A stretch of 5,971 nucleotides of DNA. Origin: an uncultured Collinsella sp. Its GTDB lineage: Bacteria; Actinomycetota; Coriobacteriia; Coriobacteriales; Coriobacteriaceae. The first letter of the stretch is position 1. Each line of letters opens with the position of its first letter. The notes under the pieces were generated by a model. The model saw nothing but the letters and a program-made list of their open reading frames with translations. It was not told the DNA's origin and ran no database searches. A program made the translations under genes and the position numbers. The stretch lies in the NCBI GenBank assembly GCA_902470835.1, contig CABRHR010000110.1, positions 1 to 5,971 on the forward strand, written 5' to 3'. This document shows positions 5,253 to 5,971 of this stretch, one piece after another.

Positions 5253-5813
5253 TTAGCCGAAGTAGCGCTTGAGCAGGCCGGCGAAAGCCTTGCCGTGGCG
5301 GGCCTCGTCGCGAGCCATCTCGTGCACGGTGTCGTGGATGGCATCGAGACCAGCGGCCTTGGCGCGCTTGGCGAGATCGGTCTTGCCGGCGGTGGCGCCG
5401 TTCTCGGCCTCAACGCGCATCTCGAGGTTCTTCTTGGTGGAGTCGGTCACGACCTCGCCCAGGAGCTCAGCGAACTTGGCGGCGTGCTCGGCCTCCTCGT
5501 GGGCAGCCTTCTCCCAGTACAGGCCGATCTCGGGATAACCCTCGCGATGGGCGACGCGAGCCATGGCCAGGTACATACCGACCTCAGAGCACTCGCCCTC
5601 AAAGTTGGCGCGCAGGTCGGCAACGATATCCTCGGAGACGCCCTCCATCTTGGCGACGCCCACGACGTGCTCGGCAGCCCACTCGAGCTGGCCCTCCTCC
5701 TGCTTCAGGAAACGAGAACCGGGAACGCCGCACTGGGGGCACTTGAAGTCCTCGGGCAGCTGGTCGCCGTCGAACTCTTCCACATAACCGCAAACGGGGC
5801 AAACAAACTTCAT
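5253..5813 (-). CDS. Reverse rubrerythrin (N-terminal rubredoxin domain, C-terminal diiron ferritin-like domain)
   Basis: This 186-residue cytosolic protein of anaerobes reduces hydrogen peroxide, with electrons reaching it from NAD(P)H through a reductase or rubredoxin. It is often labelled NADH peroxidase. Residues 1-35 form the rubredoxin-like iron site (CPVCGY, Cys5/Cys8; CPQCGVPGSRF, Cys25/Cys28). The four-helix diiron domain follows: Glu74, EAEH (Glu107, His110), VEAENGATAGK (Glu135 or Glu137), and DEARH (Glu170, His173). Classical rubrerythrin has the opposite domain order. The ATG at 5811-5813 has GAAAGGA upstream and begins the iron-site domain directly. The open frame continues upstream to 5942, but that extension translates leader DNA and sequencing adapter (MYKRQ...). 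It has its own candidate promoter and terminator, so it is probably monocistronic. Confidence 0.95.
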   Translation of the reverse strand: MKFVCPVCGYVEEFDGDQLPEDFKCPQCGVPGSRFLKQEEGQLEWAAEHVVGVAKMEGVSEDIVADLRANFEGECSEVGMYLAMARVAHREGYPEIGLYWEKAAHEEAEHAAKFAELLGEVVTDSTKKNLEMRVEAENGATAGKTDLAKRAKAAGLDAIHDTVHEMARDEARHGKAFAGLLKRYFG

Positions 5814-5817
5814 GATT

Positions 5818-5832
5818 CGATCCTTTCGATCG
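5818..5832 (-). promoter_or_regulatory. Rubrerythrin ribosome binding site inside a small hairpin
   Basis: On the - strand the leader reads CGATC-GAAAG-GATCG, four bases before the ATG. The GAAAGGA Shine-Dalgarno sequence lies mainly in the 5-base loop of a 5-bp stem and partly in the stem. The stem is weak, so it may only mildly affect translation. Confidence 0.45.
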
Positions 5833-5849
5833 ATGGCGATGGGGCGCTT

Positions 5850-5878
5850 GTCCGGTCCCGTAAGGGCCCTCTCCGGAC
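5850..5878 (-). other. Leader inverted repeat upstream of rubrerythrin
   Basis: GTCCGG (5850-5855) pairs with CCGGAC (5873-5878), with additional internal CCC/GGG pairing (5857-5859 with 5864-5866). It would lie in the 5' untranslated region if the upstream promoter is used. It might be an operator or an mRNA stem. No known riboswitch is recognised. Confidence 0.35.
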
Positions 5879-5897
5879 GTGCGTCTTGACGAGTTCT

Positions 5898-5925
5898 ATT
5901 ATCCATAAATGCAACCAAATGTGAA
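5898..5925 (-). promoter_or_regulatory. Candidate sigma70-type promoter for rubrerythrin
   Basis: On the - strand TTCACA (5925-5920) lies 16 bases before GATAAT (5903-5898). Each matches the consensus at five of six positions. The surrounding AT-rich stretch stands out from the GC-rich flanks. Transcription would start near 5891, giving a leader of about 80 bases. The genomic sequence ends two bases upstream of the -35, so upstream regulator sites are not visible. Confidence 0.5.
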
Positions 5926-5927
5926 GC

Positions 5928-5971
5928 CTGTCTCTTATACACATCTGACGCTGCCGACGAAGAGGATAGTG
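5928..5971. other. Illumina Nextera adapter and index (sequencing artefact, not genomic)
   Basis: Bases 5928-5946 are CTGTCTCTTATACACATCT, the reverse complement of the transposase mosaic end. Bases 5947-5960 (GACGCTGCCGACGA) complete the complement of the Nextera Read 1 adapter. Bases 5961-5968 (AGAGGATA) are the reverse complement of TATCCTCT, the N503/S503 i5 index, and the final GTG begins the P5 sequence. Real genomic sequence ends at 5927. Confidence 0.97.

Noticed and set aside
5295..5924. Long + strand open frame opposite rubrerythrin
   Set aside because: Leu/Gly-rich antisense shadow of the rubrerythrin gene that also runs across its promoter region.

Overview
The window reads as a short assembled contig from a fairly GC-rich, mostly anaerobic actinobacterium. 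A Coriobacteriia member such as Collinsella fits best. The reasons are the PLP-synthase pair with a divergent MocR regulator, a reverse-domain rubrerythrin, a Gly/Arg-rich RNA-helicase-type tail, and an AbiEi/DUF559-like protein of a style I associate with that class. The taxonomic call is inference from protein style, not a database result. Both contig ends look like assembly edges. The left end lies inside a repetitive RGG-coding stretch. The right end (5928-5971) is not genomic DNA but an Illumina Nextera adapter with its index.

Layout: (1) 1-161, + strand, the C-terminal RGG tail of a truncated RNA-binding protein. (2) 162-507, a convergent intergenic region with no gene but four consecutive palindromes. 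(3) 508-2006, - strand, the pdxS-pdxT operon, encoding both subunits of the DXP-independent pyridoxal 5'-phosphate (PLP) synthase. (4) 2007-2151, the divergent control region with AAGGTCAG direct repeats and TGAC/GTCA half-sites. (5) 2152-3591, + strand, a MocR/GabR-type regulator, very likely PdxR, which would sense PLP and control pdxST and itself. (6) 3583-3699 and 5003-5119, two copies of a 117-bp element with terminal inverted repeats (MITE-like), same orientation, about 80% identical without gaps. (7) 3884-5011, + strand, an unfamiliar 375-residue protein with a C-terminal DUF559/Vsr-like nuclease-fold region, lying between the two copies. (8) 5253-5813, - strand, a reverse rubrerythrin (peroxide-scavenging diiron protein) with its own candidate promoter and terminator.

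The most unusual feature is the repeat pair. Each copy begins exactly at the end of an upstream + strand gene and supplies its last codons and stop: both proteins end in Leu-Ser-Glu-stop encoded by the repeat. With its flanking T the repeat end reads TAAGTGAGTAG, which has a stop codon in all three frames. The nuclease-like gene plus its 3' repeat therefore forms a cassette-like unit of about 1.42 kb. The best practical catch is the adapter, whose translation adds a spurious MYKRQ start to the rubrerythrin reading frame.
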